DNA from: Plasmopara viticola
Lineage: Eukaryota; Oomycota; Peronosporomycetes; Peronosporales; Peronosporaceae
Reading direction: 5' to 3'
Assembly (NCBI GenBank): GCA_001695595.3
Contig: MBPM02000109.1
Location: forward strand, 121,882-185,881
Length of the DNA: 64,000 nt
In this document: piece after piece, positions 1-12,069 of the stretch
Layout of the letters: every line of letters starts with the position of its first letter
Numbering within the stretch: the first letter of the stretch is position 1
Position numbers and translations under genes: made by a program
Notes under the pieces: model-generated
The model's database searches: none
Seen by the model: the letters and a program-made list of their open reading frames with translations, nothing else
What the model was told of the DNA's origin: nothing

Positions 1-2172
1 CTTTGTGTTTATTGCTTTCTGCCAGGCATGAGCATCGTAGCTATTCATCGCTTGTCGATATGTAGTTGGAGCGTCGTCCGCCTCGCCAACACTAGCAGCA
101 TAAGCTAACACAGCTTCAGCAATTAGTCCTTCATCATCGATCCTGGCCCGCTTGGCACTTGGTGGATTGTCACTTTCTTCCACCTTCTGCTCTTCATTAC
201 TTAGGCCATCTGTAAGAAGAAAGACAGGCTCTCGCGAACGTCTTGTCCGTCCTGGCTCCGCCTGAAAAACAATACGATCTTCACCGTAAGCTTGCGGAGG
301 AGGGTGATAAGGGGCCAGATCCAAGATCAGTGGGACCGGAGTAGGAGGTTGAGGAAGTTGTGGCATCTGGTACAGCTCCACTTCATGCTCTGGCCCAACC
401 TCATCCATTTCCCCGTCGGGAGCATGATCCTCAACACCTTCTATTGGTTTTTTTGTAGAAGGCTGTCGTGTGTCCTTGTTCTGGATATGTGCACCATTCT
501 CGATCTTGGTAACGAAGGTGATTGTTTCAATTTGTGGTGAGTCCATAGTGTATATTCCACCCACTTCGCGCTCGTCAAGTCGAACTGATCGTACCACCTT
601 GAGCTTGGAATTCTCCAAATTAAACACACAATACCCTTTCGCACTATCTGCATACCCAAGAAATAAGCATCGAAAACTCTTGGGATCGAGCTTTGTCCTC
701 TTTGCATCATTGACGTGAGCGAAACCTTGGGACCCAAATACTCGTAGATGCCCCAGCCCCGGCTTCTGCTTAAACGCCAATTCATACGGCGTATTCCTCG
801 AGTTCGCCGTGTTCGTTGAGCGATTAATCAAGTATACCGCTAAACTTACTGCTTCTGCCCACCATTCAGGCGGGACCCCCTTGTAATGCACCATGCTTCG
901 CGCCTTTTCCATTATTGTGCGGTTCATTCGCTCAGCGACACCGTTCTGTTGCGGGCTGTATGGCACTGTGCGTTGATGCATAACTCCATTCCAGGCACAG
1001 ATTCTGGCAACTTTCTTGTTCACGAACTCCGTCCCGTTGTCCGATCGCAGACACTTCAAGCGATGTCCCCATTGGTTTTCGTAGAACGCTTTGAACTCGA
1101 TCGGCTTACTTGCCACCTCACTCTTGTTCTTCATGAAGTACGCTACCACAAACCGCGAGAAATCATCCACAAAAGTAGGCACATATCGCGCGCCACCCTT
1201 CGAGACCGTTTTCATTGGTCCCATCACGTCCGTGTGCACGAGCTCCAGGACACGTGATGTCTTAGTAAGCGACCGTGACAAGAATGAATCAACCGTCTGC
1301 TTACCCTTCAGGCATCCCCCACACAGCTTTTCAATGCCCTGCCTTACCGCCGGCACACCACTTGTTGCAAGCTGTATCTTCACCATGTCGCTCTTCCCGG
1401 GATGTCCCAAGCGAGCATGCCAAAGCTCCCATTCAGTATCAACCCCTGCGTACTCCACTAACCGAGCCTCTTCTTGCTCGCAGTCCAGGATGTACGCCTT
1501 ACCGACTTTCTTGCCCTTAGCAATCGCTCGTTGCGTACTCCAAATGATACAGGAGGAGCTCTCAAACTCCACCTTCATACCACGCTCAGCTAGCTTGCCA
1601 ACCGACAAAAGGCGTCTGTCGAGTCCTGGAATGTGTAGGACTTCGACCATCTTGATACACAACCCGTCCAATCCAGTAAGCCTGACCGTACCCTTGCCAG
1701 TCACCGGCAGCTTCTTGCCGTCCGCAATGGTGACCTCTGGACCAGCGTCCAATGCCTCGTAATCAAAGAGATCACTCCGATGAGGTGTCATGTGCGAGGT
1801 AGCCCCGCTGTCGATAAGCCAGTCGTCACAGTGCTGCTCACCGGCAGCAAAAACAGCATCATCAACCTCGAAGCCGTTCTTCTTCTGACAATCCCGCTTC
1901 AAATGTCCGACTTGGCCACACTTAAAACACTTGCCCGTGAATCCACCTCCGTTCTTCCGCGGACCGTTTCCTTTACGGCCATTGCCTTGGCCTCCCTTGA
2001 AACGTCCTGCATTCACCTTGAACGCGCGCTCCGTAGACTCTTTCTTCTCAAGTCGCTCGTACTCCTTCAGAAGCTTCTCTTTTTCTCGATCAAAGACACG
2101 TCCTTGGAGTTCTCCACAATTGACAAGAGATTTTCGTATTCCTCTGAGAGACTGCTCAGAAGAATCACTAGT
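1..2172 (-). CDS. pol: Copia-1 pol polyprotein (zinc knuckle, protease, integrase), partial
   Basis: One frame stays open from base 2172 to the window edge (724 codons) and lacks an in-window end. Domains in order: a CX2CX4HX4C zinc knuckle at about 1883-1936; a copia protease site D-S-G-A-T-S-H near 1795-1820; a GAG-pre-integrase stretch with W-H-A-R-L-G-H-P near 1400-1420; and the integrase core with catalytic D in H-T-D-V-M-G (about 1223-1240), D in R-S-D-N-G-T-E-F (about 1031-1052) and E in N-G-V-A-E-R (about 931-945). A Pro-rich linker follows, then the start of RT near base 20-50. The polyprotein would make cDNA and integrate it. The pol frame is intact here while gag is not, so the element is probably dead or depends on others for Gag. 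Confidence 0.88.
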
Positions 2173-2562
2173 TTAACGAGCATCGTCAAGTAGTTCTCAC
2201 AACGTCTGCAGCCCCACGATCAGCTCATCGAAGCTGTCTAGGTGCTTCGACATCGCCACCCCATCAGCCATCTTAAATTCGTGGAGGCGACGGGTCATCG
2301 ACACACGATTGTGCATCGTCGAGCGGTTGTAGAAGTCGCGCAGCGTATTCCACGCCATGATTGCCGTCGTGGCCGTCCGAATCTTCGTATGATGCTCAAT
2401 TGCCACTCCCTGGGCGATAAGCCCAAGTGCCTTCATGTCGTTGAGCACCCACGTCTCGGTCCATGTCGTTGAGCACCCACGTCTCGGTCCTCTCCGCTTC
2501 AGGCTTGACCAGTGGAAGTAAGTTCCACTACCCAGGAGGACTTCACTTCTTGTCGTCGGCAT
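2093..2562 (-). pseudogene. gag: Copia-1 gag (UBN2-like), broken
   Basis: A 121-residue piece (2562-2197) resembles copia Gag: after an M-P-T-T start it has Y-F-H-W-S, then K-A-L-G-L-I, then A-W-N-T-L-R-D-F-Y, and ends at a TGA at 2197-2199. Downstream sequence continues the normal Gag pattern (L-D-D-A-R, then L-V-I-L-L-S-S-L-S-E-E-Y) only after switching frame near 2175, and switches back near 2090. There is also an in-frame TAA at 2173-2175. A 28-bp tandem duplication lies at 2434-2489. Gag would form the nucleocapsid, but this copy cannot make a full one. Confidence 0.8.
2434..2489. repeat. 28-bp tandem duplication inside Copia-1 gag
   Basis: Bases 2434-2461 and 2462-2489 are the same 28-mer (starting CATGTCGTTGAGCACCC), back to back. 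The unit is not a multiple of three, so it shifts the gag frame and helps explain why the N-terminus of the Gag piece does not match the family. Confidence 0.9.
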
Positions 2563-2609
2563 TGGGATGGAGGGGAGGTTTGGCGAGAGTCTTGTGCGGC
2601 TGTTAACCT

Positions 2610-2837
2610 GTTGAGTTGTTGTGCGCAGGAGAAGGCAAAAAGCAAAGTGAATATATTTAGGTCCTTAGTTCGCTATCCTGTGCTACCTCTAAGCCTATCC
2701 GTCTAGATCCTTCTAGAAGGTTCGTCGTGACGTCATTTAATGACGTCATCATCATACCAGTACCCAACCGGTATTTTCCGTAATCCCTCTAAGCCTATCC
2801 TTCTAGATCCTTCTAGAAGGTTCGTCGTGACGTCACA
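2610..2837 (-). repeat. Probable 5' LTR of Copia-1 with internal direct repeats and CRE-like sites
   Basis: Read on the minus strand it would start TGTGACGTCACGACG and end near ...ACAACTCAACA, followed by GGTTAACAGCC as a possible primer binding site. It holds two near-identical ~47-bp direct repeats (about 2689-2736 and 2790-2837), each containing a TTCTAGAA palindrome and TGACGTCA. A further GACGTCA-TTTAA-TGACGTC palindrome sits at 2729-2748. TGACGTCA is the classic CRE/ATF bZIP site, so these may be LTR enhancer elements. Exact ends are uncertain without the 3' LTR. Confidence 0.55.
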
Positions 2838-2841
2838 TCAA

Positions 2842-3470
2842 CAGCGGCGTCATATTAATAACAAGATCGTACAAGATCTCTTGGTTCTTAAGCTGGCGAA
2901 GAACTTCGGAGATTGCGTTGTCAGACCAATTAGTCCCATGCAGTGTAGTTGGCATAAATCTGACGAAGCCCACGCTTACTATTCCGGCAGTCGCCTAATC
3001 ATAAAGCAGGTTTCACAGAAATGCATTGTTGTTGAACCCTTCAACAGGACCCAGAATTTTCGAAAACGCTCTGCATCTTCTTTCCACGACTCATCGCTAT
3101 GAAACATTTCCAAAAGAATGGTATGAATTGAAAAAAAAGATGGTTTCGAGATCGAAACCCCATTTTATGTGAGGATCTTTGTCCGGCACGGAGTTTTGCA
3201 TTAAACCATGATAGAGCACATAACACATTGAATCCTTTTCCTCCTTAAATTTTTTTGTTTTCCATGCCGTTCGACAAAGTGTTAAAGCAGCAGGTCCTCA
3301 AAGTGGAGTCCTGAACGACACGTCTTGTCACTTTTACATCAAGCCTGGCAGGTAAAATAATGGATAAGGAAATGTCGGTGATCACAAATTGCTTCACTAT
3401 CTGAGCACAAGGAACCGTGCTGATGTATTGATTATACAATTCGACATCTTGAACTCTTTCACGGGATCAG
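2842..3470 (-). pseudogene. WY effector family remnant (E1)
   Basis: Minus-strand traces of the effector family are visible. There is a degraded copy of the box F-N-N-N-A-F near 3020-3050, a trace of the R-Y-A-L-Y-R segment near 3190-3215, and the conserved upstream module (GCACAAGG..CGTGCTGAT) near 3401-3430. The signal-peptide and first WY regions are deleted between about 3290 and 3330. Several stops and frameshifts are present. Copia-1 abuts its 3' end. Confidence 0.6.
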
Positions 3471-4364
3471 ATGAACTCTAAACTTTTTAAACAGGTTTGC
3501 TAGCAAAACAACCCCTAATTCTCATTAAATGTCCGATGATGACACAAGCTAATCGCCTCACAACTCTGCGGATGGCGAACTCTTTGCACCTGCCACATAA
3601 TTGCTAAGAAATATTCAAACAGAAGCACCACGCACTACTGTGTTTTGCTAACTCCATACGCACTTTGTGAGCTTACCACGACAACCTTTTAGAGAGCTGT
3701 GAACGCTGCACCATCCTTTTTTCAAGGTCACCTACAATAACAATGATATAGGCTTTTTTGCTAAATTTTTCGTATGTTTAATAGCCTGCACTGCCGCTCA
3801 AAGTGGTTCACCATCGCGTGTTCAGAAAGTCGCATTCTTTTCGGTCCACGCAGGCTAGCTGCCGACCCTCTTCACGCTCATAGGCGACATTTTATTTATG
3901 TCACCTGGCTGCTGGTTTCAGTTTTTGTCTGTTTATGTATTTTTGTATGCAGAGACTCCACACATTTGACGATGGCGCATTGATAGCCAGCTACTGTCCA
4001 TCGCCGTAAAAACATAAGATGATTATGGATGAATACCAGAACTATTACTAGACACAGAGTCATGAGACATAGCTTTACTCTAATACCTCAAACGAGAAAC
4101 GTTGACACGCAAGCCTTGTGCTCAAGCACAATCTTGCTACGCTGACAAGACAGGCGTCATTACACGAGTCAAGTCTTTTTTATTTTGACGGAACCTTCTT
4201 CAGGCACGCTTCCATTCACTTCAATGTACAAAGTACAGGCAAGACATAACGTCAGGGCGAGAGATTGTTCGCCATGTGTAAATCATATGCCTACGTACCG
4301 ATTGATCCTAAAAAATGTACTGTTACGCTTGACCGGATGCTAACAACTAAGTCATCGCCTTGAT
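3471..4364. other. Effector intergenic DNA, no gene
   Basis: No supported gene. The stretch holds the far 5' flank of E1 (3530-3720; related to 22120-22260 and 43990-44160). From 4080 it holds the 3' flank of E2, with the family's CAAGCCTTGTG...TTGCTAC.CTGACAAG block at about 4110-4150 and the repeated AACGTCAGGGCGAGAGATTG block near 4240-4270. Confidence 0.5.
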
Positions 4365-5335
4365 TATTGGATCTAAATCGACACCATCTTTTCATTCTCA
4401 AGCTCGGAATAAATTGCGAAGATTTTTTTGTCAGACCATTTTGCTAAACGCATCGCGATCAGCATGACTCCGGCGGAGTTCACGTTTGACTGTGAGTATG
4501 TCGCCTCATTGGAAAGCAATTTCAACATGAAGGCATTGTTGTTGTATCCTTTCACTGATACCAAATTTTCCAAAACGTCCGTTATCTTTATTCCGCGACT
4601 GATAATCGAGAAATATTTTCCGAAGTTTTGAATAGGAGTGTGTGGATTAAGTCCAAGCCCTTTTACAAAATGTAGAATCCGCTCATGAAGATCATCTTTG
4701 CCCACTCGCATACACAGCATCTCGCGCCGGACCACGATAGAGCGCATAACGCACAAAATTCCTTACATCATTATGAATGTTGTTTCTCGCGCCGTCGACC
4801 CATTTTTGTAGCAGCAGATTCTCATAACGGACACCCACAGCATGCGTGTTTGGGTCCGTCAAAACCTGCGCGACTAATGCTTCGACTCCGCCGTTGTCAT
4901 GTGCATTCAACTTCTCAAATAGTGTTGACAACATCAATTTCTCAGAGTCGCGTCCGAATCTTGCTTTGACTTTTTGTTTCCACATCACATACGGCGTACT
5001 CTCGAAAAAATTCTGTGCATTCACTTCTTTGATATTGTTAAGGTTAAATAGTTCAGCCCCAATTTGCTCCTGTTTGTCAAGTGACATTTGTCGCGCAAAT
5101 AACTATTCCACTGACATTGCAGTATTTTTTGCAATCGATATATTTGAGAGCGAGCTTAAGAGACGTGCAGGTCAACGCCGCCGCGAATTAGGTATAGGCT
5201 GCATTTTGAGGCCATGGGATTGGGGCTCCGCAGCATCAGAGGCACTTGCCGCCACCTTGGCACTCTCAGTGTTAGTAGAGCGACCACCGTCAGCGTCACG
5301 ACACATTGTAGACGCACTGAGACCATCAGCTTTGA
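4365..5335 (-). pseudogene. WY effector family pseudogene (E2), frameshifted
   Basis: All family parts are present but in three frames. A signal peptide beginning M-V-S-V-R-L-Q-C-V-V-T-L-T starts near 5326. The first WY module runs from M-S-L-D-K-Q-E at 5087 to about 4735. The second module and C-terminus run from about 4730 to 4373. Breaks lie near 5240 and 5095-5150 (the basic RXLR-like box is lost) and near 4735, where roughly 15 bases are missing after D-A-V-Y-A. It resembles E4 and E6 most closely. Not expected to make a working effector. Confidence 0.85.
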
Positions 5336-5430
5336 TGACGTGAAGTTGGAATGATTGAGGGGATATCGGTTACCGCACATTGATGCACGTTCTTGGCACA
5401 AGGAAACGTGCTGATCTGTATATTTCATGA
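5336..5430 (-). promoter_or_regulatory. Conserved 5' module of effector pseudogene E2
   Basis: Just upstream of the broken gene (minus strand) lie the initiator-like GGGATATC..CAATCATTCC area and the family module CAGCACGTTTCCTTGTGCCA at about 5393-5415. The same module sits upstream of copies E1, E3, E4, E8, E10 and E11. Confidence 0.5.
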
Positions 5431-6550
5431 TTTGACGATGAATCTGGTCTTGAAATAGCTAGCTGCTGGTCCTTAACACGCATAAAGTCGACATGTTATT
5501 GATGTCTAATTTGAGGTTTTACTGCTTTAGTATATACAGACTCCACACTTTTACAGAAAGCGCGTTAGTAGTCAGCTAATGTCCATCGCCGTAGAAACAT
5601 AGAAGATGATTATATGCACCGAACGCTCTCGTATTCTTCATGCTTCAGTATACACACTCCACACGTCGTGTCAATAGCCAGTCGTGGCTGTAACGTAAAA
5701 AAGCACCGAATCACGAAATTCTAATTAAATGATTCGGCCCGCAAAGGGAGACCGCGCGGTATCTACTTTGCCCCGAGTTTAACAATGAGCCGCTCGTTTC
5801 ACTTTTGAAATAATTTATCGTTAAGACGTGAGCAGAGCCGATCGCGACGATGACGAAGCGGCGCCCAGAAGCGCAGCGCGGCGGCTAGTCAAAAATATTG
5901 TGAAAGACAGTCGATAAGAAAAATCCAAAATAGTCTGACACTGTACCGTAAAAGCTTTCTTTACGATTATATAAGTGTGGATAAACTTAGTCGTCGGCAT
6001 AATATCGGCCGTGATTAACTTTAAGCGACACTGTAGCAAGCCAGTCGCAATTAGATTTACGGGAAAGAAACGATTTTCATTGGCTGATGTTTCTTTTATG
6101 AACTAATGGAGGCCTCAAGCTCGACATCAGCATAATAGAAGTGTTAGTCGCAAAGCGCACAACATCGCAACGAATATGAAGCTGACAAATTTGATGCCTC
6201 TTCGACAAGGTAAGTCATGTATCGCGAGAATTGCTAAATGGAATTCTTTACTTACACGAGAGATATGTGTGGACGCGGCGTGGGCATCCGTGTCACGCTC
6301 TCGCTCGATATTCTCGAGTGTGTAAAGACACGCCCTGGAAAATTTTCAGCCAATAAAGTCTCTTATTTATTTATAATTATGGTACAACAAAAAGCTCTTC
6401 GGGATTAAAACTGATAGTCGCCACTTTGGCGACTTTGGAGATATTCAGTTATATTGGGGACAATGAAACTAATATACCTTTTTTCAAATCAAATGAAAAA
6501 AATACTCCTCCAAAACAAAGAAGGAAAAAATGTATATATACCTAGCAATA
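5431..6550. other. Effector intergenic DNA with two repeated blocks
   Basis: No supported gene. Bases 5725-5890 match a repeated block with GAGCCGCTC and GCGCAGCGC signatures (also near 22670-22830, 29490-29620, 40600-40760 and 45400-45560). Bases 5990-6240 match a second block (CGGCCGT.. GTAGCAAGC .. GCGCACA) seen again near 23040-23180, 49195-49350 and 59650-59900. The function of either block is unknown. Confidence 0.45.
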
Positions 6551-6879
6551 TTTACGGAAAAGGTTGGGGTGACGCCCTCCTTCCAAGCGCGGGGGCTAAA
6601 TGCCCGCGCGCTTCGGGCAGGTGCTCTCGGGCATCTGCAGGTCTCTAACGAGTCTCACCCTCGACGCGACGGTCTCCAGCACCAGAGCGCCACCTGGGCT
6701 CTTGCCAAGTCAGAGATAAACAAAATAATGGAAGACCCTCACGACCTCGGTGCTGGCAGCACTGCCCGCCGAACGAGACTTGACGTATGCGGACACCACT
6801 CTATGCCGTGGACTAGCCGGACTGAGCCTAGCACGTGCATAACTTGGCAACGCGATAACGTAATACAATACAATACAAT
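6551..6879 (+). mobile_element. SINE-like internally deleted LINE derivative, copy A
   Basis: This is a ~329-bp element starting TTTACGGAAAAGGTTGGGG and ending in a (TACAA)n tail. It is flanked by an 11-bp target site duplication, ACCTAGCAATA, at 6540-6550 and 6880-6890. Its first ~165 bp match the 5' leader, and its last ~170 bp the 3' end, of the longer LINE derivative at 41609-42757. There is no protein-coding capacity of its own. It was presumably moved by a LINE reverse transcriptase. Confidence 0.88.
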
Positions 6880-6890
6880 ACCTAGCAATA

Positions 6891-7589
6891 ATACTTTGGC
6901 AACAATAGCAAAAATATACATGTAAAAATAGAGAATCTAGACATTTAAATCGCATACAACCTTTGAATAGATAGTTAACATGCAATGCAACGGCGCGGGT
7001 TCAAATCTACTTGTTATAAAGTGGCTCGAATTTGCTGGACAGACCAAACAATGGGGTGTAATTACGTGTTATGCTGCCAGTTGCATCACTTAAATGTAAA
7101 GAATGTGTAAACAAATCGAGTATGTCCAAATTCAACTTCATCATTTGTTGTGTCGGTTCGAATTTGAACAAACGAACCAATGGAGTATGCTGTTGAGGTA
7201 AACAGTGCCAGTGGTACTTGCACATTGGGTCATGTGTAGGATATGAATGCTCCATATCGACACCTCATAGCATTAGAAGCCATTGTGACAAAAAGTGAAC
7301 TGGTAAAAAGTGAGCTTCTTCAAACAAATCCGTCTAAAAGAAAAGATCGACCTAAAAAGAGGCGAATCGAATCACAGCATGCTACATTCGAATGGATGTT
7401 GGCGCGCCAAAAAGTGTTTATCGATGCGGCAGCTGGTCAAGTGGGACACAACAAGCAGAATAAAATAATATCTTCTTTAGTGACTTAGGTATATATATAT
7501 ATATTCAATAGTTTTTCAACTTCGTGGGCAGATTTTTTTATTTAAGTGGGTAAATGTTTTCCACTTAAATATCTTTTTTTCCATTGAAT
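6891..7589. other. No supported gene
   Basis: This is AT-rich sequence with a short (TA)n run near 7490-7503. An 81-codon open frame (7243-7488 +) is Lys/Arg-rich (K-R-K-D-R-P-K-K-R-R-I) and not recognised. It has no visible promoter and could be chance. Confidence 0.4.
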
Positions 7590-7679
7590 TGGGATATATA
7601 AGGTATATTTTATCCATTCTTCGGTTATATTGCGTAATAGTTTTACCGCAATTCTGCCGATGACAACGGTTACGTCACA
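7590..7679 (-). repeat. Truncated 3' LTR of Gypsy-1
   Basis: Ends (plus strand) in CCGATGACAACGGTTACGTCACA, which pairs with the 5' LTR edge CCGATGACGACGGTTACGTCTCA at 13340-13362. Only the outer ~90 bp align clearly; the rest has been replaced or has diverged. Confidence 0.6.
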
Positions 7680-8843
7680 TTACCACGATGCCTATTAATA
7701 AGATAGGTCTCATCCAGCAGAGGTCGATAGTCCGTGAGTCTGCTTCAGATCCACATGCTCTTATGTGGCTTCCTTTTTGATTTCACCAAGCCACCAAAGT
7801 TGTACTGAAAGTTTCCCTTGTACTTACGATATGAAACCTGTGATCAATTCGAGTTTGATTTCCAAAATTACGGCTTCAACGAGTTGTTCCTCGGAGCTAT
7901 CGACTAAATTGATCTCATTCACCTTTTGCCGACGCTCAGGGTCCTTGCGTTACGGCTTCAACAGTGAAGTGTGAAACACGGGATGCAGCGCCAAACCCTT
8001 CGATAATCCTAACTCATGCGAATATCGCAAAACTTTCTTTAGGATCGAATATAGGCAATATATCTTGGCGCGAGTTTGTTTGACTGAGCAAAACCTTTGT
8101 GACGGACATCCAAATTCTTGCCGTCCGAAAACATCCTATCGCCAGCTTGAAAGTCTTAAACAAGTCTATTCTTGTCATAATAGTACTACATGTGCTCTTG
8201 TGCTTCGCTCATCCAGTCTTGTACGACTTTGAGAAACGGCTTTTGACGTAGTAGAGAACCAAGAGCTGGTTTTTAGGTTGTGTATATAAGAATCTGATGC
8301 CACATCATCCGTCAGGTAAGGAACATATTCTGGATCCACTTCAAATACAGTGGCAACCCAGTTATAAATGGTTCGCGTCAATTATAGGCTATATCAGTTA
8401 AATGCAAAAAGTCATCCTAATTATGCTGTGTTGGGTTGACGACACCTCGGTGATAATCCCCAGTGAATAATAAGTTCTTTCTTCAATCGTCCGTCCGTAT
8501 GTGGCCTAAAAGCCAAAGCCAAAATTCGTTGTGTTCCCACAGCAGACACGATTGCTAGCAACAATTTATATGTCAACTTGGTATTTTCGTTAGACACAAC
8601 GGGGTTTGGTATGCCACCGAACTTCCATATTTATATATCTTCATACATTCAAGCAATTTCTGCGGTTTCGCTCGTTGTCTTCGTAAACATAGCCGTTTTC
8701 GTCAAGCGCTCAACAATTACCATGACGGCATTGAAATCAATCCTGATTTTCGTTTGAGAGACACGATAAAGTCCATTAAGATATCGGTTTATCGGTCTCT
8801 GGAGAATTCCAGATACTGAGGGAAACCTAGTAATTTATTTTGC

Positions 8844-9053
8844 CTAGCCTTGTTGCGCTGAAACATTTTGTAAGTGTTGACATAGCGCTGGATGTATTTC
8901 ATCATTTTTTGCCAGGTGTAGCTTCGGTATACGACAAGATAGGTCGTTTAAAGTCCTGGGTGGTCCGCTGATACAGAATAGTGGGTTTTGCAGATGATGC
9001 AACCTATCAGATCTTCGTCGTTTGAAATATACAGTCACGGACTCTCCCCTCAC
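8844..9053 (-). pseudogene. Gypsy-1 integrase zinc-binding region, broken
   Basis: The minus strand contains D-R-L-H-H-L-Q-N-P and nearby residues that match, in shifted frames, the region just before the integrase core in the sister element (54848-54621). It is too damaged to define residues. Confidence 0.45.
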
Positions 9054-9552
9054 CTATTTAAAATACAAATAACTATTCGGCAAGGAGTTAATTGGCACGT
9101 CATCTCTTTTTGTCGGCTTCTTGATGAGACTTTAGGTGTCACAATTCCACGCATATATTGTCTGTGCGGACTAAGCAAATGTAACCGTATTCGCCCTAAT
9201 GTTGCCACGAGATCGCGCTCTTATGTCACTTTTAGCAGCTCTTGCAATCTAACTGGAAAGCTTTTCTCTCGATTTCTAGATTGCCTCAGCCACGGTATCA
9301 ATTCCACCGAGAATCCAACTGAACAAAGGCTGAAACTGGGAAAACTCATTTAATCATCAAGCTACTCTGCGGTTTGTAGACTTCTGCGTTAGGATCCCTT
9401 CCATACTTTTTGTAATCTATTTCGACCGTGAACGGTCGTTCAAGAAGGTACACACGCCATACTTTTAGTGCATGCATAGTAGTTCTGCTCACAAACAGGG
9501 TAGTTCAACTCGTTTAGCTTTATCTTACGACCAGCAAAAGCAATTGAATGGT

Positions 9553-9849
9553 CTAGCTCGCCCTCCTTTCAGAACAAGACTCCCCGATTGCAAAATATGA
9601 GGCGTCCATTCGTATACCAAATGATTTCAAAATGATTGGAAGACTTGAAACAGGTGGAAGCGTCAAGCGACCATTAAGTTCGGAAAAGTAGTGTAGCTGA
9701 TCGTCCGAAAGCTCGATCGTTTCTCGAGGACATTTTTTCTTGGTGCTTTCGTGGAGTGGTCCTGCAAATTGCGCAAACTCTTTGCAGAACCTTGAGACGT
9801 AGACTGTAGTGCCTTTGAAACACTCCATTTGCTTCTTTGTCTTGGGCAC
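9553..9849 (-). pseudogene. pol: Gypsy-1 RT / RNase H fragment
   Basis: A 98-residue open piece with the Ty3/gypsy RT-connection pattern: P-K-T-K-K-Q-M-E-C-F-K-G-T, Y-V-S-R-F-C-K-E-F-A, P-L-H-E-S-T-K, then L-T-L-P-P-V and G-I-R-M-D-A-S, where the Asp begins the RNase H active site. It then runs into a frameshift. This is the clearest coding evidence for the family of the element. Confidence 0.85.
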
Positions 9850-12069
9850 AGTCTCTTATTACATGGGATCTCAATTAACCTTTTCACTTAATTGAGCACG
9901 TACATGTCGTCAAAGTGGATGCTCTTGAATCTATATAATCTTTCTGCAAGAGTCGGTCGAACGTATCATGGCTTCCACACAGTCACAAGGGAGTGACTAG
10001 ATGCTCAAATAGCCCATCTGGAGCTAAAAAAGCGGAAAATGGGATATCCGATTCACGCAATTTACCCGACAGTAACCCCAAAGTAGGTCTATGCACGAAA
10101 ATTAATAAGTTCTGAGCATGGCGTCAAAGATGTCTTCCTTACACCGCATTGGTATCGCCGGCAACATCGTCGCTAGATTCAGCTTACGATGATCGTGCAC
10201 CATAAGCAACATTACAGACTTCTTGACATAAAGCGCTGGCAGCGGAAAGGCCGACGTACTTGGTCGAATAATGCCTGCTTAAGCCATCTCTTTGGTTCAT
10301 CGTTGGGTTGTCCTGCGCTGTTCAGGCCTCTAACGCCATTGATTGACGGGTATCAGTTTGGTACCAGGCTTGAGCAAAAGTCTCTGCTCAATTTCTTTCG
10401 TTCTGGAGGTGTCTCGCTAGGAAGCTCGGTTTGAGATGCTGTGTTCGCATACTTGCGTAGCGTTTTATACGCCAGATCGACCTCAAGCAATTCACATCCT
10501 TGATTCTTGAAGCACTAACTCTTCTAAGAATCGTGCGGGTTGGCGACGAAGACAGCTCTAAAGTCTCCGTCGCGACGCAAATTCTCAAAAATTGGTGAGA
10601 GCAAATTAGCTGGGTTGGACGGCCACTATGGCCTTGTTGTCGACATTAATTGCAAATCTCACGGCTCTGATTGACTCGAGCTTTGCGTTGTCCAGTAGTC
10701 CATCTGGACGGGTATTGCTTAGTTAAACTGTTACGTGGTGCTACGTGGTGCTCCGTGTTGATACGATAAGTGATGCGCCTTGTACCCAATAAATATCTAT
10801 GTTCGCTTCTGGTGCCACACCATGCCGAAGATAACATCCTTATTTCAAAATCAAGCATGACTTGGAGCTTTGATGATGCTTAGGAAGAACCAGGTATCTA
10901 CACATTCATGTAAATATTTTGTCGGGGGCGATGAATAACCTGGTCGTGATCACGTTCGACATGATAATCTCACACTTGATCACTTCGAGCACAAGTTGCT
11001 CCACTGAGTCTTCGGATACACCATAAAGACTGCATCTAATGTCGATGAAATCGGTGACAGGTCCCTGTTGACCATCGTCTTTGTGAGCTTGAGTTTCTGC
11101 TTCAAAAGTTAGCAGATAGTGCACCGACAATATAGCGATCGGCTTCCTTACGTTTAAAGGCCGACAACACCACAATTTTTACATGTTGCCCGTTTTGTGC
11201 AATCGTCATTCCTGTCATCTCTCCTTCAAAATGCTTTTAGTTTCCGAGTTTGGCGCTCGTTCGCGCGATTTCCTGATTCACAAGGCACCGTCGTGATCGA
11301 CTTAGCCGATATACGATTCGGTCTGCCCAAATAATGGACAAACATGAAATTGGAGGCAGCTTTGATGGCCACCTGGAAAAATCATGGACTCTCTTCCTTG
11401 CTCTTCTTTGCATTTTCCATTTTGAGGAGAGAACCAGTTTCCAATTCACTGATTTTCATTTTGGTTTGATACATTTAGTCCTGGAATTTCGAGACGTACC
11501 CATGAATACTTTTTCTTCATTTCGGGTGAAATATTCGCTCTTGAAGATCATTCTCGAGATACTTAGTTTTTTCTGAAGCGCGTGCTCAATCGAGTTTTAG
11601 ATAGTGCCCATCTCTTGTGCACTTCATGCGCTAGCAGTCGGCGATAAAGGCACGCTACCATTCTAGTACGGGTGAGACTTAATTACTCGAGATAGGCATC
11701 ACAATGTCTGACGACTCTGTTGTCATCAAGTGGCGCTAATTGGCATTGTACTTATCCATTGCAAAGATCCGTTATTCAATGTCTGCCCAACCTTTATTCG
11801 TAAACAGAATAATCTTTTTTCTTCTACTCGCCTCTTGACGCGACGAGGAAATCGAAGCGCTCGTTAGCCTATTGCATTTGGGATTTCTTTGAGATTGCAC
11901 CAGGACTTTATATTGCTGCTGTAATTGAGAGGGATACGACAGTAGATGCTGTATAAACAATGTGTCTTATCCTGTCGCTGCGAAGAGCATCACATTAGCC
12001 TGAGCGGTTGTACCCGCTTGGCCATTGGCACTTGCCACATCTCGGGGAGCCGGCGCTCACGAGCACCGG

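Larger units (their letters stand above)
1..2837 (-). mobile_element. Ty1/copia LTR retrotransposon (Copia-1), 5' part, cut by left window edge
   Basis: The element reads on the minus strand. It has a probable 5' LTR at the right (about 2610-2837), then a damaged gag, zinc knuckle, aspartic protease, integrase, and the first residues of reverse transcriptase at base 1. The domain order PR-INT-RT is diagnostic of Ty1/copia. RT, RNase H and the 3' LTR lie outside the window. Its right end abuts a broken effector copy (2842-3470), so it probably inserted into the 3' end of that gene. The target site duplication cannot be checked because the other end is missing. Confidence 0.9.

Noticed and set aside
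292..1762. Plus-strand frames over Copia-1 (up to 223 codons)
   Set aside because: They mirror the minus-strand pol frame and have no domain of their own.
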